A stretch of DNA of 64,000 nucleotides, from positions 1-64,000 of the forward strand of contig JAODTK010001665.1 of the NCBI GenBank assembly GCA_026419785.1, read 5' to 3'. Both the position numbers and the translations under genes were made by a program. The notes beneath the pieces are model-generated. The model had not been told where the DNA came from. It searched no databases and was given only the letters and a program-made list of their open reading frames with translations. The stretch comes from Sclerodactyla briareus. Its lineage: Eukaryota; Echinodermata; Holothuroidea; Dendrochirotida; Sclerodactylidae. Below, in pieces: positions 11,517-23,398 of the stretch; position 1 is the first letter of the stretch; each line of letters opens with the position of its first letter.

Positions 11517-12470
11517 TAAAACCAGAAAGCCAAAAGGCTCACTGATTGCTTGACTCTTTCTGACAACTATAGCCAGACACACGGACAAAAGGGAGATTGT
11601 ACCAGCTCATTAAGGGAACTATAACGTTTGACAAATTTCGCCATTTTTCCAGAAAAGGCTTAGTGATTCCTTTGACTCTTTCTGACAATAGCCAGACAAA
11701 GGACAAAGGGGAGATTGTACCAGCTCATTAAGGGCACATAACGTCGACAAATTTTGCCAAAATATTGACTTTTCACTTTTTTTCTATTTTTAACCGAAAT
11801 CCACCCGACCTATTACGAAAAACAATAGGTTCCTGTACCCCCATAATAAATCAACACCACCAAATGTCAACCCGATCAGACCAACCATCTGGACTTATCA
11901 GTTCACAAGGTTTTCAGACGTTGACCCCTGGTGACCTCAGATGACCTCTGACCCGACCCCAAAACAATATGCTTCATGTACTCATCATGGGGAACACACC
12001 TACCAAGATAGAGCTTAATCCATCCAAGAGGGGTTAAGTTATCATGTATACAAAGCCAAAAAGTGGCCTAATTATTGACGTTTCACAAATTTTTCTATTT
12101 ACGACCAAAATTCACCACGACCTAGGCTGCACCAAAAAACAATAGGGTTTATGTTACTCCCAAAGAAAAGCTACACAGAAATGGCAAACCGATCAGACCC
12201 AACCATTGGGACTGATCAGTTCACAAGGTTTTCAGACGTTGACCCCTGTGACCTCATATGCTCTCTGACCCGACCCCAAAACAATAGCTTCATTACCACA
12301 TTGGGAACACACCTGCCAAGTATGAGCTTCATCCATCCAGGTGGGGTCGAGTTATCCAGGCGTTACACACAACATACACACACAGACACCACACACACGC
12401 ACACGATACACACACCCTGTAATGGATGCATAGATCCTCGGACTTCGGTCATTCGTCAAGGAATCAATAA
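11517..12470 (+). mobile_element. Family R1 copy a (CA-ended repeat with inverted ends), internally duplicated
   Basis: It starts with an AGAAAGCC...AAAGGCT stem and GATTGCTTGAC (11,544-11,554). The opening segment is repeated at about 11,640-11,760. The body carries TGACCTCAGATGACC-type runs, AAAACAATA, GGGAACACACCTACCAAG and CATCCATCCA landmarks, and is repeated at about 12,060-12,360. It ends with a CA-rich tract and GTCAAGGAATC (12,455-12,465), the reverse complement of the GATTCCTTGAC seen at the start of copy b. The structure fits a non-autonomous DNA element; the 3' terminal hairpin leaves other classes possible. No coding region. Confidence 0.75.
12366..12416. repeat. CA-rich microsatellite
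   Basis: Interrupted (CA)n tract inside the 3' end of family R1 copy a. Confidence 0.85.
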
Positions 12471-13195
12471 AAAGCGTTCAATACACGCGTGTATTCCATT
12501 TAAACACTGATTTGCAATAACTAACCCTGATCCTTAGTTATGCGACTGAAACGATGCCTATACAAACCACATCCAAATTACGTCATTCATTAAAATGACA
12601 GTGTTACTCTTTAGCCTCTTTAGTGCGATTTGAGGCTCTTTTGAGGCATTTATCTTGATTTTGGTTGACAAGATTCTAGAAAAATTAAGGCGATCATATA
12701 ATTCTGTCATCATAAGTGAGGCTTAATTTGGGAAACAATTTATCATGATGTTGGTTAACAGAGTCTAGAAAAACTATCAAGAAGATTCATGTATTCTGAG
12801 CAATCAAGGAACAGAATGTCTGTTAAATGACAGCTAGTGAAGTCATGTCGCCCTTGTGATGTAGCGCGGGGAACTTCTGTGTTGCCATACCATACAACAA
12901 GACTGCGTCGCGCAAAATTCCCTTCAGGTGGATCCAGGGCCGGCCGTCTTGGGGCCTTGGAAGGTGAAGGATTTGTGGATGCTCTCTAGTGCAACATGAG
13001 GCTCTTCGGGGACCATTTTGGTGATTTTGGTTGAGAAGATTCTGGAAGAAATTATTCAAGACAGATGTTAATCGTGCATCATAGAGCAAACGCATATGGA
13101 GTGACATTAGCACAGGTATACCTGGCCTAGTATTGCAACGGAATCCTGAAATGACAATTTAAACAGGTGAACGTATAAGGTGCTCAAGTCGAACC
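12471..13195. other. Unresolved stretch with weak internal duplication
   Basis: The phrase TTGGTTxACAxxxTCTAGAAAAA occurs near 12,660 and again near 12,750, and a related TTTTGGTTGAGAAGATTCTGG occurs at about 13,025. This suggests a degenerate repeat of about 90 bp. Nothing coding was recognised. Confidence 0.45.
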
Positions 13196-13325
13196 GATTT
13201 TCACCGGGACGTACTTCACAAAGGGGGGGGGGCTGAAGGGGTAAAAAAAATTGTATATCTGCTGGAAAGGGGGGGGGGGGTGGCCGAGACGGAAACCCCC
13301 TCCCCTCCTGGATCCGCGCCTGGCG
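13196..13325. repeat. Poly-G module with GGATCCGCGCC terminus
   Basis: Two G-runs (13,220-13,229 and 13,268-13,280) precede CCTCCTGGATCCGCGCCTGGCG. Such an end, read on the other strand as GCGCGGATCCAGGAGGGG, is a common type of transposon terminus. The partner end was not found. Confidence 0.4.
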
Positions 13326-15559
13326 ATCCTGAATTTGAGCATCAATGGAAGAAAAAGGGGCCGGTATAATGCGCAATGGGGGCGTCAGGATGTCCCCGAC
13401 GGGAGGTCCAATGATGAGTTCCGACCGGGTGGTCGAGAATCGTTCAAAGATTTCCGAGCCTCACCCTAAAATTTATCAAAACCTGCCATTTTTTGCATGT
13501 ATCCATATTTTAGACTCATTTCTCAAGAAATTTTTTTGAAAAATAATCAGTGACACCCACTCAATTAGGCCACCTTGAATTACAAAGACGCTGCATGTAG
13601 GACGTGTCACCCTCTCAAACAGAATGGCTAAAACAGGTAATATATTCTCTTCCAGGGACTTTCGGAAGAATAGCATAATACTTGTATAGCCTTAATTATA
13701 AATGCCACCATTGCATAATTTGTACGAAGGTATAGGAAGAGGATAAGATGATCGCAAACTTAAGCGATTAAATCAGCAAATAGACAAAGATATAGGCGCG
13801 TCGAGCGCGCCGAATGTCAGCTTTTATATACAGGAAGGTAGGAAATAGTATACTGTCGGGGTAACGGGCACTGTGGAGGTGGTGTAATTTTTAGGTTACC
13901 CAGGGGGAAACAATCCCCGCCGGGGGGGCTTCCAACAGGGAACCCCCCCCCCCCCCACGTCCGCCGGATGTACCGACAAGATCAGAATGTACCGAAAGAA
14001 CTCTGGGACGAAAAGTGGGGGTGGGGCGCGGCGACCGCCCATTAAGTCACGCTGTCCTGAAAAATATAGTGCAGGAATGCGACGAATATTCTCCTGCAGT
14101 ATTCCCTGACCGCGCCCCACTAGGAGTGTAGGGCAGTAGTCAAATATACTACAGACTCGGACTGGGATCCGAGGACTCGACTCGGCTTAGGGACTCGTGG
14201 TTTCCAAACTAAAGTTATAAGAGCTGGGAGGAAGAATACCGGTTTACTGACAGATGTACTGACATAGACATCGTAATCATGAAACGCTATGTCGATGTCG
14301 TCAGAATTCGCTCATTTGAAATTTGTAGTTTAGACTCGGGTGCTTGAGGACTGACTGATTGGAGCTCTCGTGCAACGGCAGTCATCCGAAGTGCATTCTG
14401 ATGGAGTACACCGTGTTCACCTGTCAGCAACGTAAAAGCCCCCATGGAAATGGTATCCTCATCAGCTAGACAGCAATGGGCACTATTTCGAAGTGATACT
14501 GGACTGCTGTCCGGAAAATGTGACCAAGAGGTCTGCAAACGGCGAGAGCGGGAGGTGGGGAGACAGGGTGTGATCTTGTTATGGCAGACAGTAGAACCAG
14601 CATGTCGCCAATATATGCTTGAACTAAATATCTCAAGATACAGGGATTTTATATCCCTCAATACTACTGTTTTTACCTACAGGTGTCAAAAATGGGATCT
14701 TACCATCAAAATTCCATTCATTTTATACGCATAAATAATGTGGACATCCGTACAAACTAGACATCTGCAGACTCATCTCTACAGAACGTTGTTCACCCAG
14801 GATTTTGGTGTGTGTGTGTGGGGGGGGGGGGGGGTTGATTCTACATTGCACATGATCCTAACATACATGATGAGAGTAAGGATGGAGTGGGGTGGTAAGG
14901 GTATGGTGCTATCTAGGTTAAAGGTGGAGCTGTTCACCGGGGTTTCAGTGGGCGAGTGGTTCGTTCGACAAACTTTATTACGAAATTTCAAACATTTGTT
15001 ATCTGTATACACTATTCAATTTCATACTCATTTTCACCTGGAGGACTACCTTGATAAACCCACAAGGGTTCCTAGAACCTTTCACTTGATTTACTTTCCT
15101 TGATTCATTTATACATTAGGTTTGTTTATTCCGTTTGCCATTAAGTGAAGAACAAAGTGTGGTTATATGGCTCGGTCAGGGCCATTTGATTCAATTAGGT
15201 TTAGCACCGAGCATGCAATAAAGTCCGTTCGTGGTTGTAAGTGCTCATTGTACACTGACTGGAACGTTCGGGGGGGGGGGGGGGGGGGATAGACGAGAAA
15301 ATCATTACCATCTTTGAACTGTAAATCCGAACTAGCTTAATACAGCTGTTCTGAAATTTCCTCACTGCATGGATGACTCCAACTCTAAAACAGGTCATAC
15401 GTGTTAAAGCTAATATGATTTTGAATGCTGGAGTTGCATGCAACTTGCAATCTACTATGTTTGTGGGGGATGATGCATCAACGTACTAACTGCTGTTCGT
15501 GAATCTACTACCATATATTTCTGCTGGAATGCCAAAGACAAACGTAGGGTCTCTCTCTG
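13326..15559. other. Unresolved stretch with homopolymer tracts
   Basis: No gene recognised. It holds a C-run at 13,944-13,957, a TG tract running into a G-run at 14,806-14,834, and a G-run at 15,271-15,288. A 124-codon frame on the minus strand at 14,287-14,661 overlaps a 96-codon plus frame; neither has recognisable motifs. Confidence 0.4.
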
Positions 15560-15975
15560 TATATGAATAACCCAGCTATACACCTAATTTGAACTTGATA
15601 CTTGCTTCCGTTCATCAGATATCGTGTTGATATTTTGTTGAGGTTTGCCTCCTCGCGACTCGAATGATCTTGACCTGACCCCTATGACCAATAGGGTTCA
15701 TCCTCGGCACACGTGCAATCTCCATACCTAAATCGAAATTACGTGTTTGCGTGCGGTTGGTATCTTGCTGTCAAGGAGTGACAAGGAGTGTCACACGCAC
15801 ACACACACGCAAGCCAACACACGCGACACACCTACACACCGAAAACACAAACAACACACGAAAACACATTACGCTCGCAGCATGATTACATATTCTCTTT
15901 CTGCCTCCGTCAAGGAATGAAAGAACAAATCTTGATTTCGTGGTAAAATACATCACCCACACGCATGAGAACATT
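15560..15975 (+). repeat. Family D copy 1
   Basis: It matches 28,895-29,310 through a shared series of landmarks: GAACTTGATACTTGCTT, CGTTCxTCAxATATCGTG, TTGCCTCCTC, GAATGATCTTGACC, AATAGGGTTCATxCTCGGCA, GTGCAATCT/GTACAATCT and a TATCTTGCTGT(C/T)AAGGAGTGACAAG segment, then a CA tract. Like R1 it has a short AAGGA-type motif next to CA repeats, so the two families may be related. Confidence 0.8.
15790..15862. repeat. CA-rich microsatellite
   Basis: Interrupted (CA)n within family D copy 1. Confidence 0.8.
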
Positions 15976-16254
15976 ATCCGAGTGTGCCAAACACGGGGTA
16001 ATAATTAACACGGAGCGGTAAAGGTCGGCGTTGTTAGGAATTTTATTCATCCTACATAGAATAACACGGACGTTTTGCGGTGAACTGCGGCCCTTCTGGA
16101 CCTCATTGTGCCAAACGTCGTCGTCTTTTGGGAAAGGAGTATTATGCCTGATGTGTGCCTAAAAAACGGTAATTGAAGCGGACTGCGCCCGGAGCGCGTT
16201 GAAAATTCAGGCTGCTGGGTTTTCAATTCAGGATTTCGGGCACAATTCCCGGTC

Positions 16255-16390
16255 TTCCCAGACAATTAACCCCGGACAAATACCCCCCCAACGACAAAGA
16301 CCCCCCGGACACTACCACCGGACTTTTAACCCCCCCGGGTTTAATACCTACCCCCCCGAGGACGAAACCCCCGGGTATAAATACCCCACT
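16255..16390. repeat. C-rich interrupted repeat
   Basis: Runs of five to seven C alternate with short TTAA, ACAAAT or GGAC/GGGT spacers about every 15-25 bp (CCCCGGAC, CCCCCCGGAC, CCCCCCGGGT, CCCCCGGGTA). It has strong strand asymmetry and no coding sense. Confidence 0.65.
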
Positions 16391-16502
16391 AGCACAATGG
16401 GAAGGGGGTATAGATCCTTGGTAACGCGGTTGGTCCCGCCCATGGGCAACCTCCTCATTACCGCCACTCGACGATCGATCCGGGGGTATAGGCAGAAGGT
16501 AT

Positions 16503-16913
16503 ATGTTGATTAAGTGTAGCGCCCCACTTACGGTTGGCGCGAAGGTCAATGAGATTTTTTTTTTGACCGAACGACTAAGTTCTCGATTGTTCGGGAACGA
16601 CTATACCATGCATTATTTACTTCTATGTGTATTGCATATAAGGTCTATATTTGTAAATATATTTAAACCTCTCTGTGATCGAAAATTGAGCAGCATCTAC
16701 CCCGCTACTCTCAGGCACAGTCATGGTTGGAGTCCAAACATTTACCGGGAAAAGAGTATGGACAATCTGCCCCAACCGCGGCAAACTTTCAACACCGCAG
16801 TTGAGCTTGGCCTATATCATGTTTTCGTATGGGACAAAACTCCGGCCGGAAGCATGAACGTCGTCCTTCTCATGCCCACATCAAGTTATCTCCGCTGGAA
16901 TCCTCATCAATGA
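16503..16913 (+). CDS. Unrecognised open frame, 136 codons
   Basis: One of the longer uninterrupted frames in the window. I recognise no domain, and there is no flanking splice-site or polyadenylation evidence I would trust. Its near-terminal part is free of homopolymers. It could be a chance frame in repeat-derived sequence and is listed only because of its length. Confidence 0.12.
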   Translation: MLIKCSAPLTVGAKVNEIFFLTERLSSRLFGNDYTMHYLLLCVLHIRSIFVNIFKPLCDRKLSSIYPATLRHSHGWSPNIYREKSMDNLPQPRQTFNTAVELGLYHVFVWDKTPAGSMNVVLLMPTSSYLRWNPHQ

Positions 16914-17237
16914 TGCACGTCCCCTGTTTTGATGTGTGGTCCGATCCGTCCCTCTGTTATTGCTTTTCCTTAATTTTGCCAATATAAAATTTACTCCGAT
17001 ATCCCGGTCTGTTTCCGATTTAACCGATTGTTGTCTCGTTCCCTCGCCAGTGCAATCTTAACAGGTGGAAAGTTGCACCATATGTTATAGTGTTTACCAC
17101 TCTTGGTGTTTTCATCGGGTGATGATAATTGATTACAACTTCATACTTACTTTATATCAACTGATCTGAGGATAAAAATAGTAATGAATGTCCCACGAAA
17201 AGAGCCGTCAACCGGGGCGTCGATCCGTTTTCGATAT

Positions 17238-17375
17238 CATAGGGGGGGGGGGGGAAAGTCGATGTGAACTGAAATCACTATCGAGCGGAGCGCCACTATT
17301 GGTTGGCGCGTAGCGTACAGGTTGAATTTTTGGCTTATACCTCCTAGATCGCCGGAAAATGGCACTGCAGGCCTG
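17238..17375 (-). repeat. Poly-G plus GCGCC hairpin module (family A type), reverse orientation
   Basis: A G-run (17,241-17,254) is followed by GCGGAGCGCC-ACTATTG-GTTGGCGCG, a near-perfect inverted repeat, then GTAGCG and a CGGAAAATGGCACT segment. On the opposite strand this reproduces the end of a family A monomer (GTGCCxTTTCC ... GCTACGCGCCAACC ... GGCGCTCCGC ... C-run). Confidence 0.75.
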
Positions 17376-17484
17376 AGTTGTAAACATTCTGGAATGTTTC
17401 GATTTTAGTAAGGAAAATGTTGAAAGGTTGTCACGTTTTGGCAAGGATAAGCCCAGAGTTACAATGGTTACAGCCCACTATACC

Positions 17485-17620
17485 GAAGGTCCACGAGGAC
17501 CGGAAGGTTCGCGAATCGAAAATGAAAAAGTTCGTGAGACCGAAATTGGAAAAGAGTCCACGAGGCCGGAAGTTCGCGAGACCTGAAATTGAAAAAGGGT
17601 CCGCGAGACGATAGGTCCTC
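17485..17620. repeat. Minisatellite, about 40-45 bp unit, roughly three units
   Basis: The phrases GTCCACGAGG-CCGGAAG, TTCGCGAGACC and GAAATTG-AAAAG recur in order three times with small variations. On the plus strand a frame (17,417-17,614) translates them as a basic repeat containing V/A-R-P-K/E-L/I-E-K, but there is no other sign that it is expressed. Confidence 0.75.
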
Positions 17621-18314
17621 CGAATTTTGATAATCTGACAAGCTCACCATTTCAATGTCTGAGCGCCCTTATCAAACAAAAATAAAGCTGTGAATATCCG
17701 GGAAAATTGTGAATGCTTCTCTTCATCAGGGGAGGGCCTTAACCCGAAATTTCTGTGTACGCTCTGCACCAACTGGTGGTGGCCCTCCGCTTAAATAGTA
17801 AAATCGCCGACCTTATGAATAATTGTTCCCCCCCCCCCCCCCCACTCACCCCTTCTTCAATCCAGCGCCTCCCACTGAAAAATCCTAGCTCCGTTACTGA
17901 AGTAAGTACCAAAAGTACTATTCCCGGTAATCTGAGTGAAACCTTTGTCTCCTCGAAATTTTCTCAACGATCGTGCCAAGCAATGATTGGGCCCCGTTTT
18001 TGGTACCCGGCAAAATAATCTTCCACAATTTCAACCGGTGTGTATATTAATCACAGATCACTTCCTAATCATATTAAAGGGCTGAATCGGAAGGAGTGTT
18101 GTCCATCTTAATCTCCACCCGTTTACGTAAATTGTAAACTTGCAGTGGTTCGTGGTATTAGTTTGAATCCTTGCTGACATATTCTTCCATAAGAAACTTA
18201 AAGAGACTGTAAATGCCTGTGTGATATATTTCATCTGCCCATATCCTACAGAGTGACAAATCTTCAACAATCCAACATACTTGTCTCACATAAAATCGCA
18301 CATCCAGATTTTGA
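17621..18314. other. Unresolved stretch with a C-run
   Basis: A C-run lies at 17,827-17,843 followed by a CACTCACCCC segment. No gene recognised. Confidence 0.4.
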
Positions 18315-18415
18315 ATTAGGCCCGGCAAGTGCCATTTCGGCGATCTAAGAGGTAGAAAAAAAAAATATTCTGAGTGCGCTTACGCGCCAAATACAGGTGG
18401 CGCTCACTAATAAGA
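18315..18415 (+). repeat. Family A terminal hairpin module, forward orientation
   Basis: It reads CCGGCAAGTGCCATTTC, then an A-rich gap, then GCGCTTACGCGCCA-AATACAGG-TGGCGCTCAC. This is the same order as the monomer ends in family A copies. The GCGCCA/TGGCGC arms can pair. No C-run follows in this copy. Confidence 0.6.
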
Positions 18416-18649
18416 AATGCAGTCCCACATCGTCCCTGGTCGTGATTACAAAATAACTGCTGAGGAAAACCCGACAGAAACAGGCGATCGCCAAAAAGTG
18501 TCTCGCTGATTGCGCGATCGGTGCTTTCTATTAATCACTACAAAAACAACCAGCTAGTTCATGCAGATACTGTTCATGTTCCAACGAACATCACACATTT
18601 CCACATATAACACATAAAAATTCCTGAAATCTCCCTAAAAAAACGTACT

Positions 18650-19435
18650 AGGAAGAAAGCCGAAAGGCCTTAGTGATTCCTTGACAATTTCTGGCAATCT
18701 ATGGCAGACACATGGGCAAATGTACCAGCCCCCCCGCTAATTAGGGTAACATTACCACATGTCTGACAAATGTCCCTTTTCCACGAAAAATATGCTTCTT
18801 CAGATCTTGATCACCAATAGGAGTTCCTGTCTGCCTGCATAGGCTACTCTGCTAAGAAAGCTTCACACTGGATTTAAACTTAATCAGACCAACAATCTGG
18901 ACTTACGGTTTACAAGCATTTCCAGACTTGACCTCTGTGAGTAGATAACCGTTGAACTCACACAAAAACAATAGGGTTTCATGTACTCATCATAGGTGAA
19001 TTACATACCAAGTATGAGCTTCATCCATCCAGGTGGGTCGAGGTATGTGTTTACAAGCAAAATATGCCAAAATATTGATTTTCACAATGTTATCTTCTTA
19101 CAAAATGCAACCCGGACTTCAACCAAAAACAATAGGCAATGTACTCTCCATAAGAAAGAGACTACCACTAAATTTCCAACCTGATTAGACCAACCATACT
19201 GGACCTTGTCGTGTGTTACAAGCAATTTTCAGACTTTGGACTCTGGTTGACCTCAGATGCCTCTGGACCTGACGCCAAGGGTCCTGTCTTATATTGGGAA
19301 CTCACATACCATTATGACTCCTTCATCCATTATGGTCGGTTATCTGTTTACAAGCCTGGGCGTCACATACACACGAACGCACTGGTATGACTGCATAGAT
19401 TCCTTTGGTACTTCGGCCTTACCAGCGTATAGCTC
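18650..19435 (+). mobile_element. Family R1 copy b
   Basis: It begins with AAGAAAGCCGAAAGGCCTT and an exact GATTCCTTGAC (18,675-18,685). The body shares the R1 landmarks (AGACCAACxATCTGGACTT, AAAACAATAGGGTTTCATGT, ACCAAGTATGAGCTTCATCC) and repeats them from about 19,060. It ends near ATAGATTCCTTTGG after a short interrupted CA tract. It is non-coding and diverged from copies a and c mainly by indels. Confidence 0.75.
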
Positions 19436-21049
19436 TTAGCAAGATCATCCATCACTAAGTATGGCCTAAGGTATTGAAAGCAAATACTATGTGGTTATTT
19501 TTACCGGCACTATTTGCTGGATGAGTTGGTATTTATCAAAAAAAAAAATCTGGGTTTTTGCAGTTCCCTCACTAGAAGCTGGTTTTATTTATCTATCTAG
19601 CCTGTTTACACGCTCCTTTAGAGCCCGTTGCGTGGAATGTGGCGAATTATGCTTTGCCTATCTAGTTATTCTCATAGCTTATTAACCATGAATGTTCTTT
19701 GGCCCTTGGGCCGATAATACAACGCCTCTACCCCTTTTCCAATAGGTACCGACGTGTTGGCACATGCCCGCGGTACGTTATGGTATGGGGGTACCACACC
19801 AGACGCAACTCGCAAATTGCCCACCTTCCTTCGTTTCTGCTCCAATCCTTATATGCTGAGCATTCAGCGAGAGGCTACCTGTACCAGTTTAAAAGCGCAA
19901 GGGAAATAAACGTTATCGTGCAGGGCGTTCATGTCCGGTTTCTTCGAACTCATCCCGTCAGTGTCGCTTCAATTCCGTTGCCCCAATAGTGCAGAGCGCC
20001 CAAGAAAACCCCCGACATGTCCCTTCTAGAAACTGTCCGTGTCCATGTGGCGGAAAGATTGAGTAGACGCGACTTATTAGAGAGCTCACCGCCATGCGTG
20101 GTTTCTTGAAACTATGCTGAAACTGAAGAACAAGGTCCATCCTTTCTGTGATTCTGTGACCAGACACCTGGCAATAAGGCTCTCATGTCATCACTGGCTT
20201 CCCGATCTCAACTAGCGACATATCCCTTTCCGTCATCATCTAGAACCTGGAAGGGTAATTTTAGAGCAAGCTCGAATTGCATCATACAGTTGAAGCGTGG
20301 TAATATCTCGAAGTCATGTGGCATATGTAAACATCTAGTTGTGCCATGGCTGAGATGGCCAGACGTTATTGAACGATATGGATGGCTAGTTAGCGGCTTC
20401 CGTATAATGTTCATTGGTGTAGAGTGGATGTGGACCGCTGTTGAACTTTGTAGAGGTGCATGCACGGGCTATTATTTAAACCTGTAAAGCCCCACAGGTC
20501 TATGGTTGTATCGTGAATACCATTGCGAGTCGATCATGGAATGCCTAAGACTAGCTAATTTGTTTCACTGTGAAACGCTATCACGTCGAAAAAGCGTATA
20601 AAAGTACCTAGATTTCACCTCGGCAAAGTCCTGCGCGGCGCTGTGTCAGCACAAGCCTGAGGCATACCCACTCCCGAGTTGGCGTGCGGAAAATCCCGTG
20701 AGAATACTGGATAATGCCGTTTGGTGATTTTAACCAGCTCAGAAGAAGGCTTTCCCGATTTCTCATTTCTCAGAATGGAAGTGGAACCAAGATGACTGGG
20801 GTTTGCTTCCGACGATTGGCTATACATGCACCACATCGATGGCGCTGTCGCTTAACCTCGTGTGTAAGACTGTTTAGCTGTGAGCATGCGTTACTTGCAA
20901 CAGTGGACCGGTTGATCGTAAGATGGAATAAAGAAATCACCGCGGAATACACAAGGAGACTAACGGTGGCAATAATAATTGGTCCCTTCGATCTGCGTAT
21001 GAATTGATTGAACACTTTATAGGCGCTGGAACTAATTGTTGAGCCGGCC
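19436..21049. other. Unresolved stretch
   Basis: No gene, TIR or repeat copy recognised. Several overlapping frames of 60-100 codons at 20.18-21.05 kb lie on both strands without motifs. This is one of the less repeat-like parts of the window. Confidence 0.4.
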
Positions 21050-21736
21050 ATATTTCATATGAAACTGTCGTACACTTGTTTTTCTTTCATTGATGAATTG
21101 ATCGCGCAAAAAGATTGATTGAGGAAACATTTAGTGAACTTCAACAGACGGGTGGTAACACCCACCCCCCCACCCGTCAAGGAAAGAACAAAAAGAATTA
21201 TCGGCCTAATTGCCAATATCTGGATCCCAAAAATAGTTTGCTCGATGAAACATCAGTTGCAAATTAACGAGTGGATAGAAAAAGGGCGGCAAACGTCAGA
21301 TGACCTAATATCGATTCTTTCAAAATTATCAAAATGATCATGTGTATCAAGCTCTATTGTGAGACTCAATCTTAGGGTTTCCGGTATTAGGCTGAACAGA
21401 CAAAATAAAACATCGTTCGACTGAGCGACGGGGAAGTTGTGTCTAATATCACTTTGAAATCATATATGCTGCAAAAGTCTGCCTAATTATCTGCAAGCCG
21501 TCTCCTATTGTTGGTATATGTTTGGTTGTATTGTTGATTATTAAATGACGGGAGTGGGGAGTTGAGGATGTCTCGTGGATTCCAGGAGGCGCTCATAATT
21601 GCTTCAATGTCCCTATTATTGACGGTTTTTGCAAAGCGGTTGACTAATGGACGCTTGTTTAATTGAAGTTAGTAAATTGAAACGACACCGAACTAGCAGA
21701 TCATTGAACGGAAGCTCTCGGGGAAGGACGGTGGTC

Positions 21737-23398
21737 AACGAGCGGCGATACGGAGGGGGGGGGGGGGGCGGCAGGACGGGGGGGGGGGACTATGTCCCCA
21801 ATATTTTTGGTGGGGCGGCATAATATAATTACTCCCCCCCCCCCAATATTTTGCGAACTGGCGACAACAAAATCTATAACATATGTACAGTACGGCCAAG
21901 ACAAAAGGTGGTCTCTAAAATATATTTCTTATTGGATTGTTCAAATTTTTGTTGAGAAGGCCGAATGCAGAAAAAAAAATCGCGCTCCCCGCGCTGTATC
22001 CTATCTTTCCCCGTTACATGTTGTATAGTCAGTAGGCCCACGTACGTGTACAATAACTCTGTCAGATTCTGGCCAAAAATAGACCTTTGTCCATACGTGT
22101 ATCTTCAAGTGTGGGTGAACATATAGGTATGCCACGAGGAGGAGGAAATTTGGTTTAGGAACTGTGATTCATGGAAACTGCCATTTTCTAACACTGCACA
22201 TCACAGTTTAGTCTACTTTCTGATCCTCATTGTCAGTGGCGTTGCCAGCCTGACGTGCTGTTTTTAATAGAAGATGAAAGCTATATGTAACGAAAAACAA
22301 CAGGGCGGGATCGTGACATTAGTCATGGAGGTTTACGTGATTGACGTATGGAACTATACAGGCGCAGAGCGGGGCCGACGAACGACGAACACAATTTGAG
22401 ACATGAGAAATGTGGATGAAAAAAAATTGAGCGGAAACGAATCTGAAACAATGACCCCAAAGTGTCTGCTGACGGGCTCAATTTTCCTTTCAATCAAATG
22501 CTCTCGAAAATGCCACCATTTTCCATGACAGCGTGTCAAGCAAATTTTCATCTGCGGCAGCCTCCAACCCAATAGGAAGGGTCCTCGATGGAACTTATCT
22601 CTAAGCTATGGTAGGAATGGAGAACCACGATGGAAGGAAATGTTGGGATTTAACATCGATTCAGTTTTCGAAATTTTACTGTAATTTCAGTGTGATTGCA
22701 TACGGCCATAAGTCGCGGAAGTGCGCTCCCTGCAATCTGGGGGGGGGGGGGGACGTAAGACTATTCTGTACGGGACGCGTAACTGATGGTGTGGCGCGAT
22801 GGTGGCGGGAATTGCAATGAATAAACGTAGACAGTTCCTTCAAGAGTGTCTTGAGATTTGTCAATTTTGGGATGTTACTTACTGCCCCATAAGACATGGG
22901 AAGTACCGTTTTCCGGCAATCTTTGGGATTGTAAGGCTCAAAATTTACGAGGACCATTAATGCTGGCCCAAATTGTAAGGACTAAATACATCAATCTAGT
23001 TTTTCAAGAACGTTGTCTTGAAATACAAATTTCGAAAATTATGCCATACGGTCCGGGAAATGCCGTTTCCTTCAATCGGGGGGGGTCTTGTAAAAATAAA
23101 AATTTCTGTACCCTACGCGTCAACAAACCGACGGTGGACCGAATTGTCCGAATAAACATGAATCAGTTCCTTCAGAATAAAAACATCGGGACTTTATTGA
23201 CCGATTTTAGGATGGTGCTTACTGCCATATGGGACTCCAGAAGTGCCGTTCCGGCCCAATCTGGGGGTCTGTAAAAATAAAAAATTTCCTTGTACGTACG
23301 CGCCAACCCCATGGTCGCGCTCCGCTTAGATGGTGCGACCCTGGCCTCATATGTTCCCCCCCCCCTCCCCCAATATCCACACAGATAGCAGCCCCCCT
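21737..23398 (+). mobile_element. TIR element A1, flanked by a target-site duplication
   Basis: Copy 2 of the F unit (31,855-31,895) lacks this segment, so it is an insertion. It is flanked by GGACGGTGGTC (21,726-21,736) and GGACGGGTTGGTC (23,399-23,411), a candidate target-site duplication. The left end carries GCGGCGATAC then G-runs and a CCCCAATATTTTTGG segment; the right end carries a C-run, AATATCC and GATAGCAGCCCCCC, a degraded inverted counterpart. Inside are a conserved TTTACGTGATTGACG segment and a four-unit monomer array. No transposase is recognisable, so it is non-autonomous. Confidence 0.75.

Noticed and set aside
11541..12465. Helitron assignment of family R1 on the basis of its 3' hairpin
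   Set aside because: The hairpin is not followed by a CTRR end, and the left end is inverted relative to the right end, which fits a TIR element better. The class is left open.
13221..13280. Poly-G and poly-C runs as pure sequencing artefacts
   Set aside because: They recur at equivalent positions in related elements with matching flanks, so they are real features, although their exact lengths are unreliable.
22858..23274. 138-codon plus-strand frame
   Set aside because: It translates the monomer array of element A1; the matching positions in A3 and A4 do not keep the frame.
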